This document shows positions 23,120-33,800 of a DNA stretch of 64,000 bases, in pieces. Source of the stretch: Strongylocentrotus purpuratus. Its lineage: Eukaryota; Echinodermata; Echinoidea; Camarodonta; Strongylocentrotidae. The position numbers and the translations under genes were made by a program. The notes beneath the pieces are model-generated. The model did not search any database, had not been told where the DNA came from, and saw nothing but the letters and a program-made list of their open reading frames with translations. The stretch spans positions 15,182,809 to 15,246,808 of the forward strand of contig NW_022145612.1 in assembly GCF_000002235.5 (NCBI RefSeq), given 5' to 3'. Each line of letters opens with the position of its first letter. Within the stretch, counting starts at the first letter, position 1.

Positions 23120-24575
23120 GACAGGATGAGATTATAGAGGGCAAGGAATATTGCAGCTGATCGTATTCACCAGTCTGAAAGCGCAAACTCTAATTTAATA
23201 ATGATTTTAATGATATTTTTGTTGTATTTACCTATTGTAGTCCTGTCATTATTAATACTTATATTGATATTGATATTTATAAGGGCCCTGCAACTGTTAT
23301 TACCTGAATGTTGTCAGACACCCATTTTATACACCTGGGTAAAAATCTAAACAGGCTTACTGTACATAACAATCTTTTTCCTCTGAAACGGATTAAATAT
23401 GAGATGCCCCCTTATAAGCTATTGACAGGTAGCCCTTATAGAGAGGTGGTCTTGATGATAGATTTTACAGTAGATCATGTATTGAGTAAGTTTTAACCAT
23501 GCTACTATACCTGTAGAGGAGCAGATACTGTGCAGGACACATTTGATTTATTTTACATCTTGGCTAGAAGTTCAGCACCGTTACAATGGATAGTTCTGAT
23601 GGTATGACCAATGAGAGTGTTTGCTGGACAAGTATATGTACATAACCACCATCAAATGATCTTTTGATTGCATTAAGTCTTTCATTATCACTTATCATGC
23701 CTGGGACTATACTTCCAAGCCATAGAGGATATTAATCAACCTGGCTAAAAAGATGTGTGTGCTTGTTTGTACTATGTAAATAGAATCATAGTTGATTCGG
23801 TTTATTTTCAGTTGAAAGTCAATTAAGGCAAAAATATGTCCTATTCTGGTTACATTCATTTTGAAATGAAGTTAAACAACTCTATTCCATTACCGGTAAG
23901 TTTCCATATCATTCTCCTAATGCTGATGTTTAAATGGTGATATGGTTTGTCACATTATTTTGATATATTTTTTGAGATGGAAAATCACAAATGACTCCTA
24001 TAAACTGACAACACTGAACTTCCTTTTTTTTTCTTCTTCAAACATGATATCAGTAAGTAGATTAGAGAAATGAACTGAGGATAACTTTAACTATCAAGAA
24101 TGTTACCAGTAAGCTAAAAGTCTAGAATTCACTGATGATAGATGGTTAGTATATTTATAACCACACTTTTCATGTCTGATAGACGTGGTGCGGTTGTCAT
24201 CCTTAAGTAACAGTCATATGACTGTAAGGACAAAGTTGAGTACCAATGACAATGGTGCAGTAGATGTACAAAAAGGATTTTTTTTTTTCCTCACATTTTT
24301 TTAGTTTGAGTTGTGTAATTAGAAGGTATGATACAGGATATGTGTAACTATGGATATCATTGCAAAAACATGCTTAATTGTGTAGCTTCCAATCTCCAAG
24401 AATTTCCTGGTCTGACATGAAACTTTATTTGTGTACTGATTATGTTATATATTAATTTCACTCATGGGATATTGAATTTATTAAGATGCTATTATACATT
24501 GATGTCATGCCTCAATTTGAAATGCTTTATCATTGTCAAATTATATTCGATAAATAAAACACGGCAAAACAAAAA
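23120..24575 (+). other. AARSD1 3' untranslated region and flank
   Basis: From the stop codon to the AATAAA at 24,553 there is no other gene or repeat that I recognise. The sequence is AT-rich and unique in appearance. This would give a 3' UTR of about 1.4 kb. Confidence 0.5.
24553..24558 (+). terminator. Candidate AARSD1 polyadenylation signal
   Basis: AATAAA in an AT-rich context about 1.4 kb after the stop codon; it is the canonical hexamer I would assign to the gene. Confidence 0.45.
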
Positions 24576-25226
24576 TTGAATATTTTCTTGTGCGATACTT
24601 GCATCAATAATATTGCATCGATATAGCATTCATGTCATTAAAACTCAGCATTTGTTGCAGGAGTATTGATAACATTTGAATGAGTTTGTGAGTTTGTGAG
24701 AATCTTAGAATTATGAAATCTGTGGTAGGTACTAAAATTTAAACAAACTTTGCTGAATTTCATTATTTATTTTTTTAAAGATATTTTATATGATTTTCTC
24801 TCAAATCAGATACATATTGTACAAATCATTTTAACAAAACTGGATACATTGTACATTGATATTTTGGATTAAACATAAATTGCAATAATAAAAAGAAAAT
24901 AAAATTACATTTTCATAGACTGTTTAGAAACATTTCATATATGATCAAGAATATTAAAGTAAACTTGAGAGAAATTTTTGTCTATTCTCCCATTCCCTTC
25001 CCCCCACCATGCGACACACGACACACAGACACACACCACCGGACCACACTTCTACACACATACCACGCACTGTTCCTAGCCTCAGAGTACCTCAAATTGG
25101 AGCGACAGAATAATGGAAATAATCTATTTTTTAAAAATTGAATAAGTAATTAAAACGAGGCTACAATAACCCAGTGTTAAAATTTCATGAAAATTTCACT
25201 TATTCCCACTTTCGTAAATGTACGGC

Positions 25227-25828
25227 TTATTTACCTGCCCTCCCTGCAATATTTGTTTCTTTTTCCCTAAATTCAAACAGTTCTTTTAGAAAATCACCCA
25301 AAGACAATATTACAGACTTTCCCCTGCATCTATATATCCAATATTTCATTGCAAAAATAATTGTATTAAATATCTTTATTCGTGGGGAATTACCGGAAAA
25401 CCCTTAATGGATACCCACCCAGCTCAAACTTGGCTATTACATTCTGCCATAACCTTTGAACATGTAAACACTCCCGGAACAAGTGTAAATATGTTTCAAT
25501 CTTTTGCTTACAAAATGAGCACAAGTTATCTTCAACAAAGCCGAATCTCAGTAAGTGTTCTCTAGTATATATTGCTTCATGAAGCAGTTTACATTGAATT
25601 TCTCTTAGTCTGTTAACAAGAGTAGCTTTCCTAGGCCTACTAAATATCTCCCTATATACCTCATTTGAAAAATCTTCAAAATAAATAAATTTTGTAACTT
25701 CTCTATATAAATATTCATAAACCTTCCTCGATAATAAATCTTTGAGGAGCTTCATAGTACCGTTAAACTGCTTTAAAATATCATACTCTTTTACATCCAC
25801 TAAACTTTTTGCTTGTTTACACCCAACA
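25227..25828 (-). mobile_element. 5'-truncated LINE: RT C terminus with zinc-binding tail
   Basis: The minus strand encodes LREIQCKLLHEAIYTREHL, then CSFCKQKIETYLHLFRECLH and LWQNV. This is the CxxC...H...C region (zf-RVT type) that ends many non-LTR retrotransposon ORF2 proteins. The last part (IKIFNTIIFAMKYWIYRCRG and on to AGRAGK, stop at 25,227) is in another frame, so there is one frameshift near 25,390. The 5' side is lost in a (CA)n stretch at 25,828-25,870. It lies just outside the left edge of the large transposon candidate. Confidence 0.8.
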
Positions 25829-26071
25829 CACACACTCACACACACGCACACACACTCACACACACATGCACATCACATTTGATATTCTACTGTTTTGACT
25901 TGCTTATTTTGTTTCCAGTAGGATTTGAGAGGTAACTTGTATGAACATACAAACATAAATATATACATGTAAAACTGTAACCCCAAAATAGGCATTTGAG
26001 CCCGCCCCCCCCCCCCCCCAACTCCGAGAACGGACGGACCCCATGCGTGTTGCCAAAATGTCCTTTTCGTA

Positions 26072-26230
26072 ACAAAAGAAAAAGGTCGACCCGTATTGAC
26101 TTTACACACCGGACTTTTGCTGAAAAGGGGGGGGGGGGGGGGTGCTGTAAAAGGCTCGTATACAAAAGAAAAAGGTCGAGCCGTATTGACTTTACACACC
26201 AGACTTTTGCTGAAAGGGGGGGGGGGGGGG
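26072..26230. repeat. Tandem pair of ~75-bp units ending in long G runs
   Basis: ACAAAAGAAAAAGGTCGA at 26,072 and 26,162 (period 90) begins two near-identical units. Each ends GACTTTTGCTGAAA followed by a run of 14-17 G. They lie in the left end of the transposon candidate and could explain why the left inverted motif is farther from the tip (about 250 bp) than the right one (about 50 bp). Confidence 0.8.
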
Positions 26231-26472
26231 TCGGTTGGAACACGCCGTCGTGTGCCCGGCAGAAGGGCGTAAGCGCATGTGCTCACGAAAAACCGCGTTT
26301 CGAGAAAATCGCGTTTGAAGAATATGCTCCTCATTGCAGGTGACATTCTTGAAGTAATTACTGTTTAAATGTTTCTAAATTTCACCCGATGATAAAATAC
26401 TTATTCAAGAATCATCAACCTAAATATGATATGAAATGGTGCAAAACTTTTAAAGATATAAGCACTTTTTCC

Positions 26473-26616
26473 GTTCACGCCCTTCTGCTGGGAACAAATT
26501 TACGCTAAAGCAGTGTTTTTCTTCCCGGCAGAAGGGCGTGAACGGTGTTACGCCCTTCTGCCGGGAAGGAAAACTACACTTTAGCGCAAATTTGTTCCCA
26601 GCAGAAGGGCGTGAAC
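26473..26616. repeat. 144-bp nested near-perfect palindrome
   Basis: Centred between 26,544 and 26,545. The outer arms GTTCACGCCCTTCTGCTGGG and its complement enclose arms around AAATTTACGCTAAAG. The inner arms CTTCCCGGCAGAAGGGCGT (26,521) and its complement (26,550) are perfect. The motif GGCAGAAGGGCGT therefore appears four times in alternating orientation. It would fold into a long hairpin. It forms the left subterminal cluster of the transposon candidate. Confidence 0.9.
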
Positions 26617-27299
26617 GCGCTCGGCGCATAGTCATGCAATGGAGGAAAATTTTGATGAATTAGTATGACCCTCTTAACAACATATATTTGTTCACAAGCT
26701 CAATTCTTGCACATTAATGGGTTATATTCTTGCACATTAATGGGTTATATCATTATGTTTGTCGCCCTCTTGAGTCCAAAAATTGAAAAATAGACAAAAG
26801 GTGTCTTTCAACTCCTGTGGGGGAGAATGTGATGTAAATCCATTTTGTTTTATTTATTTGTGTCAATGATCAAATGTATATTGGTATACCATTTGTTGGG
26901 GGGGGGGCACACCAAGCACTATGTACAATTTCTTCTCAATTCTTTGTATCTCTCTCTCTCTCTCTAGCGATCACTATCTCTCTTTCTCTCTCTCTCTCTC
27001 TCTATTTCTCTTTTTCTTTCTCCATTAATCACATCTCATAATCGTTTGTTACCTCTCTTTTGCAGTCACGTGTCTATCTTCTTGTCAATTAGTCTTTATC
27101 ATTCTAGAACATTACTCTCTCAGACACATTTCTCCCATAAACAAATCTAACTAAATTAGAATAAACGTTGAATAGTACAAAGCAATCAAATTTTAAGATG
27201 GACACTTTCGTCATGGTTATGACTGAATTTATTTTTTTGCAATATAACTGGAATCATTTTTTGTACAGTTCATTTTACAATTACATGTAAAATCATTCA

Positions 27300-27502
27300 A
27301 AATTCAGGCCTTAAATTTCAATATTTTTAGGGCATGCAAGGCCACTTTTCTGTAGGGCACATTTCTATATTACAGCACAAATAGGAAGAATTGGAAAGGG
27401 CACACAAAATCTCCAAGGCCAATGAGAGGGGCATTGAGGCCAATCAAAGGGGCATCAAAGGCCATAGCCTTGGTGGCCTTGGATTAATTTAAGCCCTGAA
27501 AA
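27300..27502. mobile_element. ~200-bp MITE-like element
   Basis: The ends are inverted repeats: TTCAGGCCTTAAATTTCAA on the left, TTCAGGGCTTAAATTAAT as the complement of the right. The interior has GGGGCAT and AAGGCCA direct repeats. It has no coding capacity. It lies inside the large transposon candidate, so it is a nested insertion. Confidence 0.55.
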
Positions 27503-27554
27503 TTGATAAATCATTATCAATGATGTTTGCATATCAAAATTGGAACTTATTTAA

Positions 27555-28690
27555 CTGTAGCACACGTTCATGGCAGAATGCTCTTAAAAGAACTTTTTGT
27601 ATTCTGCGTTGAACCTGTTCTAGCTCTAAAATGAGCTTTTGTATTCATATTCTACAATCTTTGCTGGATTCTATTCAATGCATAATAATTGGAAATATTT
27701 TTTTACAGCTCATGTTCAAAGTACCTATTATTCTAATCCTTCAAAGTAATTAAAATGTTCTTGTTTGCCATTGTACATATAAAAATAAAAGCACTAAAGA
27801 AAATGTAGAAATCACAATAAATATGTAGATAGTTTTAAAAACTGTGCAGTAAGTTTACAAAAGAAAAATACTTGAACAATATTTCAGCATTATCAAAGGC
27901 CAAAATAAAAAACAAGTACGACAATAAGTGAAACTGTAGCACACGTTCATTGCAAAAAGTACAACAGGGTAGCTCTTAAAAAGAACTTTTTGTATTCTGC
28001 AGTTAACGTACTGTGCAGTAAGTTAACAAAAGAGAAAATACTTGAACAATATTTCAGCATTATTAAAGGCAATATAACAAAAGTATGACAATATAAAGTC
28101 AAACTGTAGCACACGTTCATGGCAGAAAGTACAACATGGTAGCTCTTCAAAGAACTTTTTGTATTCTGCAGTTAACATGCTGTGCAGTAAGTTAGCAAAA
28201 GAGAAAATACTTGAACAATATTTCAGCATTATTAAAGGCAATATTTTAAAAAAGTATTACAATAAGTGACACTGTAGCACACGTTCATGGCAGAAAATAC
28301 AACATGGTAGCTCTTAAAAGAACTTTTTGTATTTTGCATTTAACGTACTGTGCAGTAAATATGTTAGCAAAAGAGAAAACGGATTGACCAATATTTCAGC
28401 ATTATCAAAGGCAATATTTTAAAAAAGTATTACAATAAGTAACACTGTAGCACACGTTCATGGCAGAAAGTACAACATGGTAGCTCTTAAAAGAACTTTT
28501 TGTATTCTGCATTTAACGTACTGTGCAGTATGTTAGCAAAAGAGAAAATGGATTGACCAATATTTCAGCATTATGAAAGGCAATATTTAAAAAAAGTATT
28601 ACAATAAGTGAAACTGTAGCACACGCTCACGACAGAAAATACAACATGGTAGCTCTTAAAAGAACTTTTTGTATTCTGTGATGAGCACGT
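27555..28690. repeat. ~170-bp satellite array with a hairpin in each unit
   Basis: Units begin CTGTAGCACACGTTCATGGC at 27,934, 28,104, 28,272, 28,445 and 28,614 (spacing 168-173 bp), with an older isolated copy at 27,555. Each contains TAGCTCTTAAAAGAACTTTT, a short stem-loop, and CTTGAACAATATTTCAGCAT or a variant. Short open frames through it are not conserved between units, so it is noncoding. Confidence 0.88.
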
Positions 28691-28691
28691 T

Positions 28692-28883
28692 CTAGCTCTA
28701 ACGTGAGCTTTTGTTTATTACTGAACATGTATGTAGCTCTGAAAAGAGCTGTTATGTACATTTCTGTACATTTTATAGCTCTGAAAGAGCTTTTGTGTAC
28801 AAAACCATGAGAACAGATTATATCAGCGCTCTCAAAAAAAGTTTGTGTGTACATCATTGTACATACAGCTCTAAAAAGAGCTT
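28692..28883 (-). other. Row of stem-loops resembling the histone mRNA 3' hairpin
   Basis: Read on the minus strand, the sequence contains AGCTCTTTTTAGAGCT (about 28,868), AGCTCTTTCAGAGCT (about 28,777), AGCTCTTTTCAGAGCT (about 28,735) and a degenerate AGCTCACGTTAGAGCT (about 28,693). Most are preceded by CAAA. The metazoan histone stem-loop is GGCTCTTTTCAGAGCC, so the best copy differs only in the outermost base pair. They lie 0.3-0.5 kb after the stop codon of the minus-strand gene and around its best AATAAA (28,714-28,719, minus). A role in 3'-end formation is speculation. Confidence 0.5.
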
Positions 28884-29176
28884 TTGTGTTTAGTATTGGT
28901 CACAAACATCCTAACATATAGCCTCCAAGTTCAGAACTCTGAAAAGTCTTGTTAGCTTTCTCTGTTGGCAGCTTTATCGTTTAAATAAAACAATGTTTTG
29001 CTTACAACTCAAACAATGACATTTGATCAAGTCAAGTGTCTAAGTCAAAAGCATCAGCTTTCTTTTTTACTTACCTCAAAACCGTCAACATATTACAGGC
29101 AGTGAATATAATCCTGTAAATGAAACAGAAGACTGAAAAGTTAGAGTAAAAATCAAGGAAGACAGAATAAAGTGAA

Positions 29177-30877
29177 TTATTCTTCACAATTGCGGTGACC
29201 ATCTCCATCAGGTAGATCTCTGTAGAAGCTCTGGTAAACACTAGGAATTACATTCATATTGCACAAGTTCACCAGATCAACCTTCTTTGCTGCACTTATC
29301 GGAAGCTGTGAATCATAGAGTGCTTCAAGTTGGGAATTCTTCATCCTCCTGCCAGATGCAGAGACCTTCACCTCATGAAACTCCTCATCGAAATCATACT
29401 TGAATTTGATGGTAAGAGGAGAACTCTTCTCATACCTCAAGTGCTTCATCTTAGTCCACTGCACTTTATCTCCAGACACATCTCTCTGGGTGTTGTGCAG
29501 AATCTCTGCAGCAAGTTTCTTCAAGTCGAAGAACTCACCAAACCTGAGCTGCTTCACATGGTAAGGTTGTTTTGGACGTGCCATGGATGCAACCATAGGC
29601 CACTGATCTGGATGGTGTACCTGGACCTTACGTTTGACCTGTTCTATGGTGCTATGAACAGAGTCAACTTCCATCTGAGTGTGTCCCGACTCCAAGAACT
29701 TCTGATCTATGACATTGATAGAAGAAGTCCGAACAATATGTAATAATGCAGCAGCAATATACTTATTCTTGTTCTGGCCTGCACATGAATCACTGAAAAG
29801 TGAAACATCCGTCACACTTTCAGGTTGAGAGAGAAGATGGTTGATCAGACATGAGCCTATTTCACAGGCACCTCGATTCCCATCAACCTCACTCCACATA
29901 TAGCAATGTACCTCACTATCTGCCTGACTGTACACTGTCAAGTTGTATGAAGACAACTTACGTTTATAAAATAGTACTGATGTTTGGGCAGATGGGCAGC
30001 TGAGAACCTGCTGTAGGTCAAACGTGAAGGCAGCACTGTTTGGGCAAGTCTGGGCCTTCTCTTTGTCACTCTTCTTTTCTTGTCTTGCTCTTTCCTTGTT
30101 CTTCAGATGTTGATTAAATGCAACTGCCATTGATTCTTTTTCCTCTGCGTTGCTATTGCTAAAGCAAGAGCAAGTCTTACATTCATCCTTCTTTGGAGGA
30201 TGAAAGCCTAGATTGAAATTAGTATTAAAGACCCTACGATAAACCTTGATAGATATTGGAATTGGGGTTTGGGAAGCATACATGTCATACATTTTCTGTA
30301 GACTCAAGTCAGCAGGCAAATATTGCCTGGAAGTGGATGCACGACAATAATGCGATTCAATGACCTGAAACTGCCTTATGTGATCTCTCACAGCGTTCAC
30401 GTCATCATTACTTGTTTTGTTTGAAGGTTGGTGTCTACCTCTTCTATCTTTGGCTGAAAATGCCCCATCTCGTTTCTGTAATGTGTAGAGAACAGTCTTC
30501 TGAGAAATAGATAGAGTTCTCAGGAAAAACAAGTGACACACATTCTGCTTACCATTATTTGTTGGGAGAAGGTATGTTTTATTTTTTTTCTTGCCTGAAC
30601 TACCCTGCTTATCAAATACATTCTCACAAATGAAATCTCTTTGGCGCTCAAAAGAGCCACACTGCCAATACTGATCAAAAATTGCCTTTCTCTGAGCAGG
30701 GTTGAAATTATCTTTGCACCTAAGTTTACACGAATCCTTACATGGTTCTCCAACCTTACGTGCATCACGTGCCTCTCCATTTCGTGAATGGTAGGGTTGA
30801 CCATGGATCCGCTTAGTTTTTTGGATGTTTTGCTGCCATTCCTGAGGCTGAGCAACCCTTTTCCTTGCTTTGCTCTT
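29177..30877 (-). CDS. Terminal exon with the DUF7869-like, possible DDE domain
   Basis: A 1,701-nt open exon (566 residues) from a TTTTTACAG acceptor at 30,878 to TAA at 29,177. The first 130 residues precede any internal Met used by simple ORF calling and read [20 protein letters not shown], then a cysteine cluster and [14 protein letters not shown]...FERQRDFI. The core has [75 protein letters not shown] and [13 protein letters not shown]. Possible metal-binding residues are D in FDLQ, D in SDSCAGQN and E in HSTIEQ. It is known to me as an expanded uncharacterised family in invertebrates. The frame is intact. Confidence 0.85.
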   Translation of the reverse strand, partial: KSKARKRVAQPQEWQQNIQKTKRIHGQPYHSRNGEARDARKVGEPCKDSCKLRCKDNFNPAQRKAIFDQYWQCGSFERQRDFICENVFDKQGSSGKKKNKTYLLPTNNGKQNVCHLFFLRTLSISQKTVLYTLQKRDGAFSAKDRRGRHQPSNKTSNDDVNAVRDHIRQFQVIESHYCRASTSRQYLPADLSLQKMYDMYASQTPIPISIKVYRRVFNTNFNLGFHPPKKDECKTCSCFSNSNAEEKESMAVAFNQHLKNKERARQEKKSDKEKAQTCPNSAAFTFDLQQVLSCPSAQTSVLFYKRKLSSYNLTVYSQADSEVHCYMWSEVDGNRGACEIGSCLINHLLSQPESVTDVSLFSDSCAGQNKNKYIAAALLHIVRTSSINVIDQKFLESGHTQMEVDSVHSTIEQVKRKVQVHHPDQWPMVASMARPKQPYHVKQLRFGEFFDLKKLAAEILHNTQRDVSGDKVQWTKMKHLRYEKSSPLTIKFKYDFDEEFHEVKVSASGRRMKNSQLEALYDSQLPISAAKKVDLVNLCNMNVIPSVYQSFYRDLPDGDGHRNCEE

Positions 30878-33800
30878 CTGTAAAAACAGTAAAACAAAAG
30901 AAACATAGTACTAGTATACTTTAAACACTTAGCATGTATCCTATTTTTACTGTTAATAATTGAATTGACAAAGCTTTCTTTTTAAAATAAATCAGTATAT
31001 CCTTCAGCTGTATACATATTCAAGTGATTATAATCAGCCTTTCTACATTTTAAAGGTTCTCCGGATTAATTCACTTAGACTTGAAATCTTAATTAAATCT
31101 TTGACTTGATGTTTAATACATTCAAATAAATAACTTTCCCAATAGTGATATCTAATGGGCAAATCAATTTGAATACCAGTACATTTTTTGTTAGAACAAA
31201 ATTTCTTTTGAACCCTGTTACCATAGTTTGCCTTTAAAATTAAATCAATAAAAATAAAAATAAATAATTGAAACTAAAGGAACTTCGACTGCGCGCAGTC
31301 GAAAATGATGCCTCCGCCATAGTGCGATTTCACAAACCAAAACAGAAGCAATTTTTCAAATTCAAGTTGAATTGTAATCAATTAACAGGTTCTCAGAATA
31401 TGGTGATTACAAGCTATTTTTCATACACATGTATGACGCTTTGAATTTTGACCTCATGACCCTAAAATCTAATCAGTTCATTGGCTCTGCCAGATACATA
31501 CAAGGTTCAAGTTTGGCAGGATCGAATTCATTCGTCGATTCTTGAGATAACGCGATCACGAGAACGGGTCCTACGGACGTGACGTACGGAAGGGACGTAC
31601 GTACGGACGGACGGACAACCCAAAAACATAATGCCTCCGGCTACTTCGTAACGGAGGCATAAAAACATATCATAACTCCATGAAATCTGCCATCTCTAAT
31701 AAATTATATGAATGAAAGGTAATACTACAGCATTTTTAATGTGCCATCGATCTAGTAAACTATTCTGAGGTGCAGAGAGAGATTATTACCCTGGCTTTAG
31801 CACTGCTGCCATTACAGTGCTCTCGCATTTCAAGGAATTAATTCCTGACAGGTACCCATTTACATCACCTGGGTTGAGTGTGGCAAATGGTAACAATTTT
31901 TAGAGAACTTAACTAATCTTACCTCACATATTTGGGGGTGCTCTTTTCCAGTATGGGCATGTGAGACGCTGTGAACTGGTCCTGGAATTTGCTGAATACA
32001 AAAATAAATATTTTGTCATAAATTATTATGAGGACTTAATGTTATATTTCCATAATAATAGAAACAAAGTCCTTTAGTATACGTAGAAAAAGGAAAATTG
32101 AACACAATTCTGAAATATTGATAACATTACAAATGAAGTTACAAGATTGGATTGATATGCATACATATATATTCTTAATCTCTCATGAATACTGCTTCTG
32201 TGATACAACCACAAGCAATGTACTCTTGAAGTTTCATGTCATTTGAATATCCATTTACAATTTTTTTATTTGTCATTTTTGTCCTTAATCTCTTATCACT
32301 AAACTTAATTACACAATGAGTTATTATGCATACATTAGGGATGAACTAAAAGTAATCAAGTGAGCAAAAAATAATACCACTTTTAAAGCAAATAGTGGAA
32401 ATACAATTGAACTTAAATATAAAAGCAATATTACCACTTTTTCTTTCTGGGTAGAGTTGGACCTCGATGACACACTCTCGGGCTGAAAATCATTGACGGG
32501 TACATTGATTTCCTGTTATGGAAGACATGAATCATTTGATGCAATAAGACATCTTCATTCTTGTATTTACTATTATTGCATAATCATGCATTATATGTGA
32601 AACTGTATACTATGAATAACATCAAATACAGTTAATACTTTTATGATATTTTCATGTTCATATCAATCACATATACTGGTTCAATTAAAAAAACAGAAGC
32701 AAATCAATTATCATCAAACTTAAGAGCAGCATTTTACATCACTGCTCTGATGGTTCTTTTAGTATGACCGGTATGTGTGGTATTTATAGTAAAAGCATGA
32801 GTAATAAGAAACATGTGTACCTCGTCATCATCCAGCTCCATTGGCTCTTCATTGCACAGAGGAACTTCTGTGACAATGGTCACGTCAGCAGAGTCAAGCT
32901 TAGATGAGCTACCAGGTGTCACGTCAGCAGAGTCAAGCTTAGATGAGCTACCAGGTGTCACGTCACCAGAGTCAAGCTTAGATGAGCTACCAGGTGTCAC
33001 GTCAGCAGAGTCAAGCTTAGATGAGCTACCAGGCGTCACGTCAGCAGAGTCAAGCTTAGATGAGCTACCAGGTGTCACGTCAGCAAAGTCAAGCTTAGAT
33101 GAGCTACCAGGTGTAACTGCTCTGCCGCCAGTGGTGATAACCTATCAAACCAAACATACAAAGTGTATATTCATGTTATAAGTCTCAATAATCCCTGTCA
33201 TTTGTCAATTTTGGATAAAGATTTTAAAATAAGTAGATACAAAAATAAATAAGTAATTAAATATACAATCTTTCAACAGGTGAAGCATTTGGTTTTTCAT
33301 GAAATTACAGAGAATAGAAATTACCTGAAATTCATCCATATTGATGTGGGCGTCATCGGTATCTTTTGTGCTGTTCATCCTTGGGGGAACTGTTGGGCTA
33401 GGACACGGTGAAAGCTGGTCTGGAAAAAGAAATAAAAACATATTGTCTTACAAATATAATCAATATTTTCTCAACTTTTTCCAAATATTATTAAAGAGGG
33501 TTTTGTTCTAATGGAATATAGAAGAAAAATAACACAAATTGAACATATAAACTTATATTCTAGCATTTAACATCATTTAAAAGCTCTTAATCTGGGGAAT
33601 ACATAATAAATAACAAAAAAATCTTTTCTATACCAATTTATTATCTATTATACTTACATGCTCTCTTTAATCTTGACAACGGGACATTTTCTTCCTCATC
33701 ATATTGATCATCAGAGGTGGAACACAATGCTAGCTGGTCTGGAAATTAAAACATAATGTATTACAAACATAATCAGTGTTTTCTCAACTTTCAATTTGTT

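Noticed and set aside
27934-28690. Evenly spaced repeats resembling a CRISPR-like array
   Set aside because: The whole ~170-bp unit is repeated with no unique spacers, in a eukaryotic genome; it is a satellite.
28692-28883. Actual histone gene nearby
   Set aside because: No histone protein is encoded on either strand around the stem-loops; only the hairpin shape is shared.
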